Shown in pieces: positions 1 to 10,787 of a stretch of 64,000 nucleotides of DNA. A program made the position numbers and the translations under genes. Positions within the stretch are counted from its first letter, which is position 1; every line of letters begins with the position of its first letter. This DNA comes from Pterois miles (lineage: Eukaryota; Chordata; Actinopteri; Perciformes; Scorpaenidae). The notes below the pieces were generated by a model. It saw only the letters and a program-made list of their open reading frames with translations. It was not told the origin of the DNA and searched no databases. Location: the NCBI GenBank assembly GCA_947000775.1, contig CAMQGK010000144.1, forward strand, positions 10,147,001 to 10,211,000, written 5' to 3'.

Positions 1-212
1 CCCTGAACAGGTTGCACTCAGAGCTATGAATGCAATAAACTCGACTGAGGTGAGCGATAATTTGGGAAAGAAGACGGAGATTTGGATAAATTAAATTAGA
101 CGCAATACTGATAATTACGATGCTGTAGACCAGATTTTATGGCCCTTAAAACTGTTAAATAAAGAGAACGCACCAGAAAAGAGCACCATGAGGCTTTAAT
201 GTTACACAAAAT

Positions 213-1163
213 CAGGGGTGGGCAATTATTTTTCCTGGGGGGCCACATGAGAAACCAAGATTGTTGCCAGGCGCCAAACACATACTGTCAGACGTAACCT
301 ATATTTTAAAATTATAGAAAACATACTGGGCACTTATTTTTCAGCATTTATTCTACTGAAAATCAGTCCAAACAGCATATTATTAAGAAAATTACATTAT
401 ATACAGGAGTCTTTGAACCGTACAGGACTGGCTGTTTAGGGTAGTAATGTTTCCATGAACAAAACTTAACATTTACCTTAACATTAACACTTAAATTTCC
501 TCCTTTCGTTGCATGCAGCTTTGTAAAAAGTCCTTGCTGCATTCGTATCTTAGCTAGCAGACATTCGGCTGTCCTCTCGTTTTCATCTCCAAATTCTGGA
601 TTTTTCTGCATGTTTTGTCTCAAAGTGACGGTTCAAGTTGTAATCTTTGAATACAGCCATGTTTTTTGCAAACTAAGCACACAGCTTTACCACCAACCTC
701 CACGAAAAACTACTTAGCAGTCCATAACTTATTAAAGACGTGCCGCTGGAGGGACCACTGCCTGTGGACTAGGACTGGACCCCGTTTGAGTGGCTCTGGA
801 TGGGGAAGGGATCCATCACAGCACTCACTCTTCGTTGAGAAGAGTAATATGTGCTTTCACGTCTCCAAAAGTCTCCAGTGACACCAGAAAAAGTCGCTAG
901 ATTTGTCTCTAGTTGCTTTTTTGACAAAGAAATGCTGGAGGCGTCTGAAAACTCGATAAATATTGGTTGGCAACACTGCAGCCTCAGCAGGTGACACAAC
1001 CTCAAGCATCACTCAATTTACAGCAAAGTCAAGTGTGACAGGAAGAAGCACACAAACAATACACCAGCATTTCAAAATAAAAGCTATTTTCTTTACCTCT
1101 TTACCAGACAGAACCATCACACGGGCCGCATGTGGCCCGCGGGCCGTATAATACCCAGGTCTG
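213..1163 (-). mobile_element. hAT-type DNA transposon remnant (about 950 bp)
   Basis: The ends form imperfect terminal inverted repeats. The left end begins CAGGGGTGGGCAATTATT and the right end, read on the minus strand, begins CAGACCTGGGTATTATACGG. Both then run into a GGGCCACATG block. A CAGGGGTGGGCAA-like end with a nearby GGCCCGCGGGCC box is typical of hAT elements of the Charlie/ZBED5 type. A transposase fragment lies inside on the minus strand. The 8 bp flanking each side do not match, so no target-site duplication survives. The element is too short to be autonomous. Confidence 0.75.
498..691 (-). pseudogene. hAT transposase N-terminal fragment (BED-like zinc finger), frameshifted
   Basis: On the minus strand three reading-frame pieces in order give CLVCKK, then MAVFKDYNLNRHFETKHAEK, then NPEFGDENERTAECLLAK followed by a QQGLFTK stretch. 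Together they match the N-terminal zinc-finger region of hAT transposases related to ZBED5/GTF2IRD2-type domesticated proteins: a C-x2-C pair, then H-x4-H in HFETKH, then a helix ending in FTK. The family's role is DNA binding at transposon ends. Two frame changes break it here, one between CLVCKK and MAVFKD and one after HAEK. No RNase H-like catalytic core can be seen. It is a dead fragment inside the hAT element. The family match is from memory; the frameshifts are directly visible. Confidence 0.65.
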
Positions 1164-1180
1164 CTGTAGTTCTTGCCAAT

Positions 1181-2600
1181 AATATTAAAAATAGCTCAAA
1201 AGTGGTCCATTCCCCCAACATGCCACTCCAATAGTGTGTATGAAAATCAAACCCAGTTCACGGGATCTTTATTAAATGGTCTATGGTCTATCGCTTGTCC
1301 TGTAGTCTGTATTGACGAAATATCATACACTCAGAGCTAGACCAAATGAGAACAAATATTACAAAAATATATAAATGTATCCCTTTTGGGGTAGGGACTT
1401 TGTCCTAAAAAAAAAAAATAATTAAAAACAAAACAGGATACTGATTGACAAAGAAGATCTATGGTTTAGCAGAAAAAAAATCCATACAATTTAATTTCAG
1501 CTGTACTTTAAAAAGTAATGATTGAGTATGTCTGTTATGAAATCACTATTGATATGTACCAAGAATTAGTCACACAGAATAAGGATGTTCACCCACTGCA
1601 CATTGCATTTATGAACTGACCTTATCTTAATTAACAGACAGCCCCAACTACTATAAATACAGGGTTATGTAAGCTTAAAATAAGGAAATAAGGAAATGAA
1701 GCAGTATGACTCATACATGACAGGTGTGCTCAGCTAAACTGAGCATGTGGAAACACACTTTTATCTTATGTTTTTATATAATAAAATAATTAAATAATAA
1801 TTATACCTCTGCATCTATCACTGTAGGTCTCACAGCAATATTAAAAATCTCCCAAAAGTGATCCGTTCCCACCCAACATGCCACTCACACTCATGGTGTG
1901 TATGAAAATCAAACCCAGTTCACGGGATCTTTATTAAATGGTCTATGGTCTATCGCTTGTCCTGTAGTCTGTATTGACGAAATATCATACACTCAGAGCT
2001 AGACCAAATGAGAACAAATATTACAAAAATATATAAATGTATCCCTTTTGGGGTAGGGACTTTGTCCTAAAAAAAAAAAAATAATTAAAAACAAAACAGG
2101 ATACTGATTGACAAAGAAGATCTATGGTTTAGCAGAAAAAAATCCATACAATTTAATTTCAGCTGTACTTTAAAAAGTAATGATTGAGTATGTCTGTTAT
2201 GAAATCACTATTGATATGTACCAAGAATTAGTCACACAGAATAAGGATGTTCACCCACTGCACATTGCATTTATGAACTGACCTTATCTTAATTAACAAA
2301 CAGCCCCAACTACTATAAATACAGGGTTATGTAAGCTTAAAATAAGGAAATAAGGAAATGAAGCAGTATGACTCATACATGACAGGTGTGCTCAGCTAAA
2401 CTGAGCATGTGGAAACACACTTTTATCTTATGTTTTTATATAATAAAATAATTAAATAATAATTATACCTCTGCATCTATCACTGTAGGTCTCACAGCAA
2501 TATTAAAAATCTCCCAAAAGTGATCCGTTCCCACCCAACATGCCACTCACACTCATGGTGTGTATGTAAATCAAACCCAGTTCATGGGACCTTTACTAAA
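1181..2600. repeat. Tandem duplication, 662-bp period, about two copies plus a diverged partial
   Basis: A block beginning near 1234 (GTGTGTATGAAAATC) recurs at 1896, an offset of 662 bp. The copies stay in register to the end of the first (CACAGCAATA at 1831 and 2493). Differences I see are one or two bases in A-runs and ACAGACAGCC versus ACAAACAGCC. A third start at about 2493 matches well for roughly 100 bp, then continues as a clearly diverged version (GGCCTATGAATGAC...). The near identity implies a recent duplication of an older unit. No coding potential is visible. Confidence 0.93.
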
Positions 2601-2833
2601 TGGCCTATGAATGACATGGTAATTCACAATTCATTTAGCATGCCGTATTGACAAAATATGATACGCTTTAGAGCTAATGATGTAAAATACTAAATGTGAA
2701 AGACAGCATGTAGAGGGTGGCAAGGGAGGTGGATGGGTCCAATAAACACAGAACTTACAACTACGAGACTTGTGTTTTCCATACTTCTGTTACAATATTT
2801 CTGTACATACTTTACTTAGTTTACGTACTTATT

Positions 2834-2913
2834 TTAAGCCCAACCATGATGTTTTCCCTTAACCCTACAAAGTGGTTTTGTTGCAAAAATCGAAGTGGTT
2901 TTGTTGTCTAAAC
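2834..2913 (+). repeat. Fragment of the AACCTAACCAAGT/GTGGTTTTGTTGCC repeat family
   Basis: It reads AAGCCCAACCATGATG, then a CCTTAACCCTA block and two GTGGTTTTGTTG cores. The same order recurs at about 40846, and the GTTTTGTTGCC and CCTAACC cores are the unit of the minisatellite at 29.5 kb. Short and degraded; no coding potential. Confidence 0.6.
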
Positions 2914-2940
2914 ACTGTATTGCACTATGGGCGGCACTAT

Positions 2941-3274
2941 GGGGCGGCAGTAGCTCAGTCTGTAGGGAGTTGGCTTGGGAACCGGAGGGTCACCGGTTCA
3001 AGTCCCGATATGGACCAAGAACTGAGTGTGAACTGGTAGCTGGAGAGGTGCCAGTTTACCTCTTGGGCACTGCCGAGGTGCCCCTGAGCAAGGCACCAAA
3101 CCCCCAACTGCTCGGGGCGCTTGTCAGGAGCAGCCCCCTCACTCTGACATCTCTCCATTGATGCATGTATGTGTGTGTTTCGGGTCTGCATGTACTGTGT
3201 ATAAGTTAACAAACAGAGTGTAAAAGTTGAATTTTCCCTCGCGGGACTAATAAAGGTTGATCTTCTTCTTCTTC
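2941..3274 (+). mobile_element. SINE-A copy 1 (tRNA-derived SINE, full length)
   Basis: The 5' head carries RNA polymerase III promoter boxes: A box TAGCTCAGTCTGTAGGGAG and B box GGTTCAAGTCC. A body shared with four other copies follows (GCCGAGGTGCCCCTGAGCAA, then CTCACTCTGACATCTCTCC). The 3' end is GGGACTAATAAAGG plus a (CTT)n tail. CTATGG flanks both sides and may be the target-site duplication. Just upstream, CACTATGG-GCGG is present twice. The 88-aa frame through it is not a gene. Confidence 0.92.
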
Positions 3275-3289
3275 TATGGGCATAATCAT

Positions 3290-5110
3290 GCTAAGATAAG
3301 AAAAGGTAGCATGTGTATGGTTTTTATACTGTATACTATGTGTATAATCAACAACAAGAAAAGACTAGCATCAAATACCATCTGTTATGCTATGCGTCCC
3401 GTTTTTCTTTGTCATGTCCTTTTTTCCACGCTCTTTAGAGAATCTGTAAACTGTGATTGAAACCTGTAATAATGTGCAGCTATACAGTTCCTGGAGAGAT
3501 AAGTACCCCTGTGAGGCTACAGCTACCATAGTAATTTGAGCAAGGAAGCAATTTGAGCAAAGATGTTGGTAACTTAACAGTGTGAAACTGCTTAGATTGC
3601 GGATGACAATCTCTGCTGTGTCATTTTCCTCGTTTCATAAAACAATATGCAAAAATCAAATATTGTAATGGGCAAATATGTATTTCCTTCATGAAACGCA
3701 TGATTTTAAAGGGCCATCTCTTGCTCGCAATTGATTTTTTGATATTAGTCGACGGATAGAAGAGCTTGGATCACACACATATTAGGGTGGATTTAAAACA
3801 ATTTAAAACCCTGTTGGTGCTACTGAGAAAATTAAGCTGGATAACCAAAGTGTGAATCTTAATCCATATCCTACGGGAAAAAGAATATTTCAGACAGTGA
3901 CTGATGACATTAGAGATTAGTACATTTCCCACACTGAGGTGTCTATTGCGGTAGGGCTGCCTATCTACCACCAGAGATACTGAGGATATTCCGCTCAGTA
4001 AATCTAATATCAGAACAATACCTCATTTGCTGATTTAGAAACACAATTAACCTTGGTCACAAGAAACCTAAATACATCTTAAATGTCCCCGGCACAAATC
4101 CAGCCCAGCCCATAACTCTGCAGAGATCTGTAGCATTATAATGCCAAATCTTGTCTGGGATTTACAGCTCATACTCAGAGGAGGTACAGAGTTAGCTTAA
4201 ATAGTTGGGGTTGGGGATATGTCGGCCCAATAAACCCTCTTCTTCTTCCTTTCTATTACAGCAGTGTAAAAGGGAGAAAGAGTATGTTTTCATTTACACC
4301 TATGCTCAACTAATACACTCCACGGTATTAAAAAGTGGTCGCAAACATGCATTTGAAATAGGTGTACATGAAGAATACATCATGAGGCAATTTACTCCTG
4401 CATACATTCGTGTAGTTGAGGAGGATTGAAATGTATTACTTGGAGGATGACTACATATCTGATATAGCGCTTCTGCCTGCTCTTTAAAATGCAAATATTC
4501 CGGCAAAAGGAAACTAATAGAAAGCTCCAATATGAACCCGGCTGACAAAACAAGGCCCACAGTCACCTATAGGCAAATCTTAATAAACTGTCTTTCTTGT
4601 TCAACATCAGCACTCCATTATTCATTTATTTAACCACAACGCGGATCACCATTTCATCCTACGACGGGCTGCTCTTTTTAATGGGAAAAAGAGATGGGTG
4701 TTCTTCCTGCCTAAGCCGTGCCTTCGAAACACCTGGGCCCTGCTGGGAACAAGCGAGCCTTTGATCTGGGCTCCAGAGAGTCTTCCTTTTCCAGCAGAAT
4801 TATGGATTAGCATCAAAATGAACAGCAGAGGCCATTCGGATGGCTAAGTATATTATACATGGAGAGGGTGGCGGCGAGAGAGACGAATAGTCGGCAAACC
4901 TACTGAAGCAGTTGTTTACCGGTTACAGAATGGCAATAATAGGTGACAGCTTGAAAGGATACGACAAGTTATCCGTTTACATCCAAGTGATGGGTCACAA
5001 TGGGGAGACAGGCTTTTTCTCCCCCACTGCTTTATCCTCAGTCATGGAGACAGCAGAAAAACACACACAAGACTGTCGTCCTTAACACTAAATTGCACAG
5101 CTGCATAAGG
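3290..5110. other. Unassigned sequence; possible isolated exon
   Basis: Largely non-repetitive, with a short duplication AATTTGAGCAA (3534 and 3550). A pyrimidine tract ending in AG at 4261 precedes a 56-codon open frame that stops at 4429, and AATAAA follows at 4582. The stretch 4660-4900 is more GC-balanced and looks like ordinary unique DNA. I recognise no gene. Confidence 0.4.
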
Positions 5111-5114
5111 ATTA

Positions 5115-5350
5115 CCCCCTGTAGTGGACTTTTAAAGCTAAGGTGACAACACTGATCTTGGAATGTTGAAAGTAGACTTGAAACTAGTATGAAACTAGAC
5201 AACCTCAGGAAGCCACTGGTACCAACAATGTCATGTTGGGAAGGGGGCAAATACTTAAATACTCCAAATTTTGGTATGATGTGTGAATGAAAATGGTTTC
5301 TATGGGTACCCACCAGTCTCCCTCTTCCAGACATACCCACTTTATGCTAG
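5115..5350 (+). repeat. hAT-like interspersed repeat, family H, partial copy
   Basis: It shares ordered blocks with the longer copy at 37655-38215: GAAACTAGACAACCTCAGGA, GGTACCAAC, an AAATACTCCAAA block, GTGAATGAAAATGG, GGGTACCCACCAGTCTCCC and the ACTTTATG end. The 3' half of the family is missing. The 100-aa frame on the minus strand across it is not a gene. Confidence 0.7.
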
Positions 5351-7700
5351 TAAATGATAAATTAAGCAGTTTTTTATATGCAATATAAATGTGCTATTTT
5401 CGCTTATTCTGAAATGGTGAATTACATAACTTGGGTATCACTGTAAAGCAGAGACTCTTTTGGATCCAGCTGTATTCAAGTGTGATGACGTTAGTTCTCA
5501 TAGTAGCCATTTCATATAGTGAGACCATTTTTTGAAACTTGACATCACTGTATATGTAATGAAATGACCTGTGGTGACCTCTAGGATAACCACAGCTTCA
5601 TGAAACTGCATTCAAAAACTAGTGACCTAGAGCATTCAGATGATGAATGGCTTTCCTTGTTAGACTGACAATAGTGGGATTTCTGAGCAGTTCCCACGAC
5701 AGAAGTGCTCGTCATCCAATCGCCAAAACATGCAATAATTGGTAAAAAATGCTAAATTTAGCACCAAATTTGTATAGCTAATGGTATTAACCCAAAAATT
5801 GCTGAGTATGGAAACCTGCCTTTGCATACTGTACTTATATCATAATGTTATAAGCTCTTATACATTTTTACAATTTATTTTAGTTAATTAATATCTTTTT
5901 TTTTTTAAATTTCTGATTCATGACAAGAACAATTTGACACAGTGTTTAGTCTTCAGGTTCCCAGCTTTCAGATGATGTACGCCACTTCTATGTGACACAA
6001 ACTGCTGACTGACTACGCCCTATTAAAAAAAAAAAAAAAAAGAAATGACAAAAATGAGTCAATGTGGGTTAATTAGATTCAAATAAGCCTTTCGGGTTAT
6101 GTCGCAGAAAATAGAGGCCATATCTTTACCTGGGTCACTTTGAAATATGAATCCTATGGGCTAACCTCTCAGACACTGAAAACAGCATTGATATATTTAT
6201 CATATGACCTACATTAGGCAACAGTAAGGGCCCAAAGCACATTTCTTTTAGTTTTTGTCATAAATAAATTACATAAAGTTAAATTATCTAACAAAACAAA
6301 ATGATTTCCCTGAATCCCAGGCAAACAGGAGGCAATCCTCTCAAAACAGACATCACATAAGCCCTCAGCAAGACCCTTGTGCAGCAGGGGTCCCAAAAAA
6401 GCAATTTCTCCTTTAACATCACCAGCATCACTAACGGTGGGCACACTTCTCTCATATGCACAATAACACCCTCAAAATTCTAAGTAATTGCATTAAATAT
6501 GAGGAAAAACTCCCATATTAGTGTATGTAAAACAAAGAAATTGCATCCAACTTCCAGTTATTTGTTTTAGCATGTTAGCAGAATTGTGAGATGACAGCAT
6601 TATGGCAAATATACTGGAGGAAAAAAAATGCAGAATAAAATAAGTTCATAAATGTATGTTTGACATGAATGTGTCCCTCATTGTGCAAAACCCTGTAGCC
6701 TACATAAAAGGATAAGCGTACAGAAGAAGCTTTTCATGCTCAGACAAGAACCAATCAGACCTCAATCAGATCCCCCCAAGGCCTGGGTGATCTAATGCTG
6801 ACATGGGAGAGTAAATCACACCCAACACAGAGCAGCAGTACATTTATGCAGGTTTTTGAATGCTGCAGTCCTTAGACAACGGGACAAACAGCGCAATTGA
6901 CAAATGGGATTAACATCAGACTGTTACTTAATTTCTGTATCAGACACAACAACCATGGGATTTCTCATGAAACTGTTGAGCTATTGGATTTAAAATTAGT
7001 ATTCAAATCAAAGTGCAAATTGAATCCGGTAGAAATGACAAATTTTGAGGAGCAATGGTAGCGATGGCTATAAACACCTGATTTCTATGTTGCACTGTAT
7101 GCAATATTAAAGACCATTAACTCAGTGTTTACAAGGCAAACAAAAGTGCTCAATAAGTCCTTGTATGCAGTAGAAGGCTGTTTCTGTTTATACTTAAAGT
7201 AATACAGGAACTGTGTATAAGCAATATGATCTTGAGATATAAATACACTAATCCTTTATATTCCGTATGCGACTGCTTGTGGTATGAACCTTTCATAATA
7301 AAAGAGGAACTCATCTAATCATGTGTGTCCCATTTTCAAGAAACTGCAAGAAATCATACAGTCCCTCTCAGAACCTTCACTGCTTTTCAGCCAAACCATC
7401 CAGAAGATATTCACTTAACCTTTCATTCACAGGGCTTATATGGTATGTAGCCCTTCATATAGAACTGAGACTTTTTTTTTGAAGCCTATTTATTCCAGTT
7501 GGCTATTTACATAAAGGAACATCTTGAAGCTTTTCAGAGGAAAGTATGAGAACTACTCAGGTTGAAGGTATCTTAAAAGCTGTAATAAAATCCTCAATAT
7601 ACTGAGACAGTGGGTCCATAGTCATTACCAGTTTCTAAAGAAAAATACACCACTCAAATCTTTGTGTTCCTGCGAAGTCTTGCAACTCCATAGAGGCTGG
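5350..7700. other. Unassigned AT-rich sequence
   Basis: No convincing gene. It contains poly-A runs (near 5898 as T, and 6025-6041) and scattered short frames with no family features. Parts of 5400-6170 may belong to a degraded teleost repeat, but I cannot define its ends. Confidence 0.4.
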
Positions 7701-7703
7701 CTT

Positions 7704-7822
7704 GCAAAAGAAAAAAATGTGTGTGTGTGTGTGTATATATATATATACACACACATACACACATACATACATACAAAAAAGCTGTGGTACTTTTCCAAGT
7801 ACCACAGCTTTTTTTCTTTTGC
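7704..7822. repeat. Compound microsatellite inside a nested palindrome
   Basis: The outer arms GCAAAAGAAAAAAA (7704-7717) and TTTTTTTCTTTTGC (7809-7822) are exact reverse complements. Between them lie (TG)n, (TA)n, (CA)n and CATA repeats, then a perfect hairpin. The hairpin has 18-bp arms at 7775-7792 and 7797-7814 around a 4-base TTCC loop, with core GCTGTGGTACTT. The (TG)n/(TA)n/(CA)n run is itself self-complementary. Confidence 0.93.
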
Positions 7823-7829
7823 ACTTTGT

Positions 7830-8955
7830 TTGCTCAAGTCATAATTGGAATCAATTCATTTCAAAATAAACCGTAATTATCAGAGAAAAGAACATGGTGA
7901 GCTTTGAAAAACATACATTAAAATTATTGTTATTGGTTTTCTTCATTGATTCTTCATTGAGTTTTTTTTTTTAACAATAAACACATTTGAAACATTATGT
8001 TAGTGAATGTTGTAATTGTATATAATGCAGAGCTGCCAGCATTTAGTTTCTAAAAAAAACTTCTTTGGCAGTAAATAAATAAGTACATTAAAAAATAACC
8101 ACTTTATTTTAGATTTTTGTTATGACAAAACATCAATTTATCACAGAAAAACTGTGGTATAAAACCCAAATCAATTCATAGTAACATTTATAATTCCATG
8201 AACATAGTATTAAAAGGAGTAAACACTGGCACCGCTGACAGGAAACTGTTGAGTCCAACTAAAATTCGTAGGTGTATATAGATTTTTTTTTAGACAGAAT
8301 ACCATCTTCCCTGCCATTTTGACAACAGCTAAGTTAACAGGGTTAAGTTAGCTGGCCTGTATGCCTGCTGTCGTGGGTTGCCAGGTTGCAAGGTTGCCAG
8401 GTTGCGACAGATGGGTTGAAATCGTAGTGAATTGGCAATAAACATATATTATGTTTTATACACAACCTGGCAATTTGGCATTTAAACATACAAAACTTAT
8501 GGATCCATGTACGGCGATTATTCATAATAAAGTTTGAGGGCAGTGCAAATTACCAGTTTGCAGGAGGAAACAACTAAACAGGAGGACGCTGGGAGATGTC
8601 CTTGAAATATGGGAGAAATCTGAGCAAACGTGTTGGCAGGTATGGTGTGATATGACTGATGTCTTTGACCAAAATAACTCAAAACATTTTAAAACCTAAA
8701 AGACTTTGACTCTTAGACTAGATAGGTTACACTCACAAACAGTTGCACCTCACTGCCCTCCAGATCACTGTGTCAGACTTGCTGTGGAGTGGCACTGGTA
8801 CTCCCTTGGTAATGGCCATGTCACTATTGTTTGTTCTGAGTAGCTCGGACTTCAGATTTAACTCTGAATGCTGCAGTTTATTGCCTTTTGTGCCACAAAC
8901 ACAGCAGTGAGGGAGTGAGAGTTGTGGGCTGGAGAGGACCAGTCAGCAGCTCAAT
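7830..8955. other. Unassigned sequence
   Basis: No gene recognised. At 8374-8406 there is a small tandem of GTTGCCAGGTTGC. The rest is AT-rich with short chance frames. Confidence 0.4.
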
Positions 8956-8961
8956 ATTAGA

Positions 8962-9465
8962 GCGGTAAAGGATCTTACTTGAGTATTTGCATTGTATGCT
9001 ACTTTATGCTTCAACTCCACTACATCTAAGAGGGAAATACTGTATGGTACTTTTTACTCCACTATATATAATTGACAGTTTTGTCCTACCTTCCCTCCTG
9101 TCCAGTGAAAACCATGAATCTTCACATGTTGATTTTGGATGTTTGTGATAAACTCAAGGATGAAGTGTTCCTGTATGTGTTGACAAAATGCTCCAACTTC
9201 TAAAGCTAAATAAACTATTTAAATACCCTCTTGGATCAGCTGGAAAATGCATCAACACAAAGCTGAAAACAGGGCTGTTTGTTTGAGCTCATGAAAAGTT
9301 GATTTTTTTTTTTTAGAGATCTCACAGGACAGCAACCAAATCTACCCAACAGTATAAGGAGTTCAAATTAGCACAACTTTAAACATCTACAGCAGTAAAC
9401 TGCAAAATATACTTGAATGCAGCAGTAATATTAAAACAGTAGTAGGTTTTTATAAAACATTTAAA
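8962..9465. repeat. TACTT-type teleost repeat, left part
   Basis: Diagnostic blocks are CTTACTTGAGTATTTGCAT, ATGCTACTTTATGCTTC, CTCCACTACATCT and GTACTTTTTACTCCACTA, then AGTTCAAATTAGCACAAC and GCAGTAATATTAAAACAG. This is the order seen in a very common percomorph interspersed repeat. Its right part reappears at 10150-10250, after the foldback element. Confidence 0.65.
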
Positions 9466-10110
9466 CAGTAGTACATGAGACAGGTGATCTGAAAAAAAAA
9501 AAAAAAAAAAAAAAAATCATGTGCCTCTGTGTCCTCTGGTGGTCCTAATGGCATCCGCAAGATTTAACAGACTGGAGGAAAACAACCAATCAGAGCTGAG
9601 CTGGAGTCTGCTGTCTCTGAGCAGCTGTCAATCACTGGTCAAACTTGGCAGCGCTGATCAAATATGAATCAATATTCTGTTACTGTAATGCCTAGAAAGT
9701 TTGCTCCGGCTGGTGGGCTGTGCTTGGTATTTCATCAAGTGATCTCAGCATTGCGACCGGGTCAAAATTTTCACATTTTACGGCTAAACAGTAACTGCAA
9801 AATGTTTCTGAAAACATCTGAGGTGAGAAAAAGGCATTACAGTAACAGAATATTGATTCATATTTGATCAGCGCTGCCTAGTTTGACCATTTGTCACTGA
9901 ACGAACAGCCAATAGGAACGCTCTCTCTCTGAAATGACCTGTGATTGGCCAAAGTCTCCCGTCACAGACAAGATTTTTTTAAAGCCAGAAAACAGAGCCA
10001 TAAGGAGGTGCAGAAATCTGGTTTTCTCTCAGAACAAGTGAATTATAACATGCTGAAAGGATATTATGTAATTTTTGCTGAATGATGCCTACTGAAGCTT
10101 TAGACCAAGA
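9466..10110. mobile_element. Foldback MITE with perfect 47-bp inverted arms
   Basis: Arms at 9647-9693 and 9832-9878 are perfect inverted repeats of 47 bp (GGCAGCGCTGATCAAATATG... and its complement) around a 138-bp spacer. Weaker inverted similarity extends outward on both sides: TGGTCAAACTTGGCAGC versus TGGTCAAACTAGGCAGC, then CCAATCAGAG versus CCAATCACAG. The left part includes a long A-run (9492-9518). It has no transposase, so it would depend on another element's enzyme. Outer limits are approximate. A 67-aa frame across the arms is not a gene. Confidence 0.85.
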
Positions 10111-10149
10111 ACATTATATATACTGTAATAGGAAAATATTGATGGGGAA

Positions 10150-10250
10150 CATGTTACTGCACATCAACTAATTTTACTTCAAGTACTTATATTTTGCTGA
10201 TAATAGGTTATGAATGCATAACTTAATGCTTGTAATAAGTACCAAAAACT
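10150..10250. repeat. TACTT-type repeat, right part after MITE insertion
   Basis: TTTTACTTCAAGTACTTATA then TTTTGCTGATAATA and CTTGTAATAAGTAC correspond to the 3' part of the repeat begun at 8962. The two parts appear to be one repeat separated by the foldback element. Confidence 0.5.
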
Positions 10251-10261
10251 ACAGTTAGCCA

Positions 10262-10735
10262 GTTGAGGCTGGTCAACCCCCATAGACCCCCATGTTAAAA
10301 TGTCCATTTACAACAGAAATAAACATGCTTATCACCTGGTACAAAGAACTTAGAAAATGATAAATAGTAAATCAAATAATATAGTAATAATATAGCTCTA
10401 ACAGCTAATATCTCTGTTCATGACAACTGTATGGGGGTGACTTTATTTTATTAAGGCTTAAAGTTAGGCATAATTAACGGTGTGGGTGCTTTGAGTAATA
10501 GATGGGTGCCGTACCATTTCGCTAACTGCTAGCTGTCTGCTCTGCTGCATCACTCGGGCCTGCCTGACGATCCACCTCTTTGCCCATTTATGGATTAGCC
10601 GGGGGTTAGTCGTCACCGCTAAGATGCCCACCGCCCACTTTGAGCTTCACAACAGCTCTTCAGAAACCTATGGTTGATGTCACACAGTCTACAGTATGAC
10701 CATATTTCACACAGACTATGACTTTTACTGGTAGT
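10262..10735. repeat. Interspersed repeat family E, partial copy
   Basis: Blocks include CCATAGACCCCCATGTTAAA, AGGCTTAAAGTTAGGCATAA, TGCCCATTTATGGATTAGCC, GACTTTGAGCTTC-like sequence and an end reading TATTTCACACAGACTATGAC. The family carries terminal repeats resembling ATAGACTGTATATAAAGATG, seen as an intact left end at about 12804 and as the complement at about 52600. It is widespread in percomorph genomes as I recall. No coding potential. Confidence 0.65.
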
Positions 10736-10787
10736 GGATTATTTTCACAGTATGGTATTAGCATACATGCATTACATCTGCTGGCAG

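Noticed and set aside
2941..3015. tRNA gene
   Set aside because: A and B boxes are present but the head does not continue as a complete tRNA cloverleaf; it is the SINE promoter. The same applies to the other SINE heads.
2895..3161. Repeated 70-119 aa frames reading SVCRELAWEPEGHRF, also at 13.6, 35.8 and 56.6 kb
   Set aside because: They run through tRNA-derived SINE-A copies; the similarity between them is the SINE, not a protein family.
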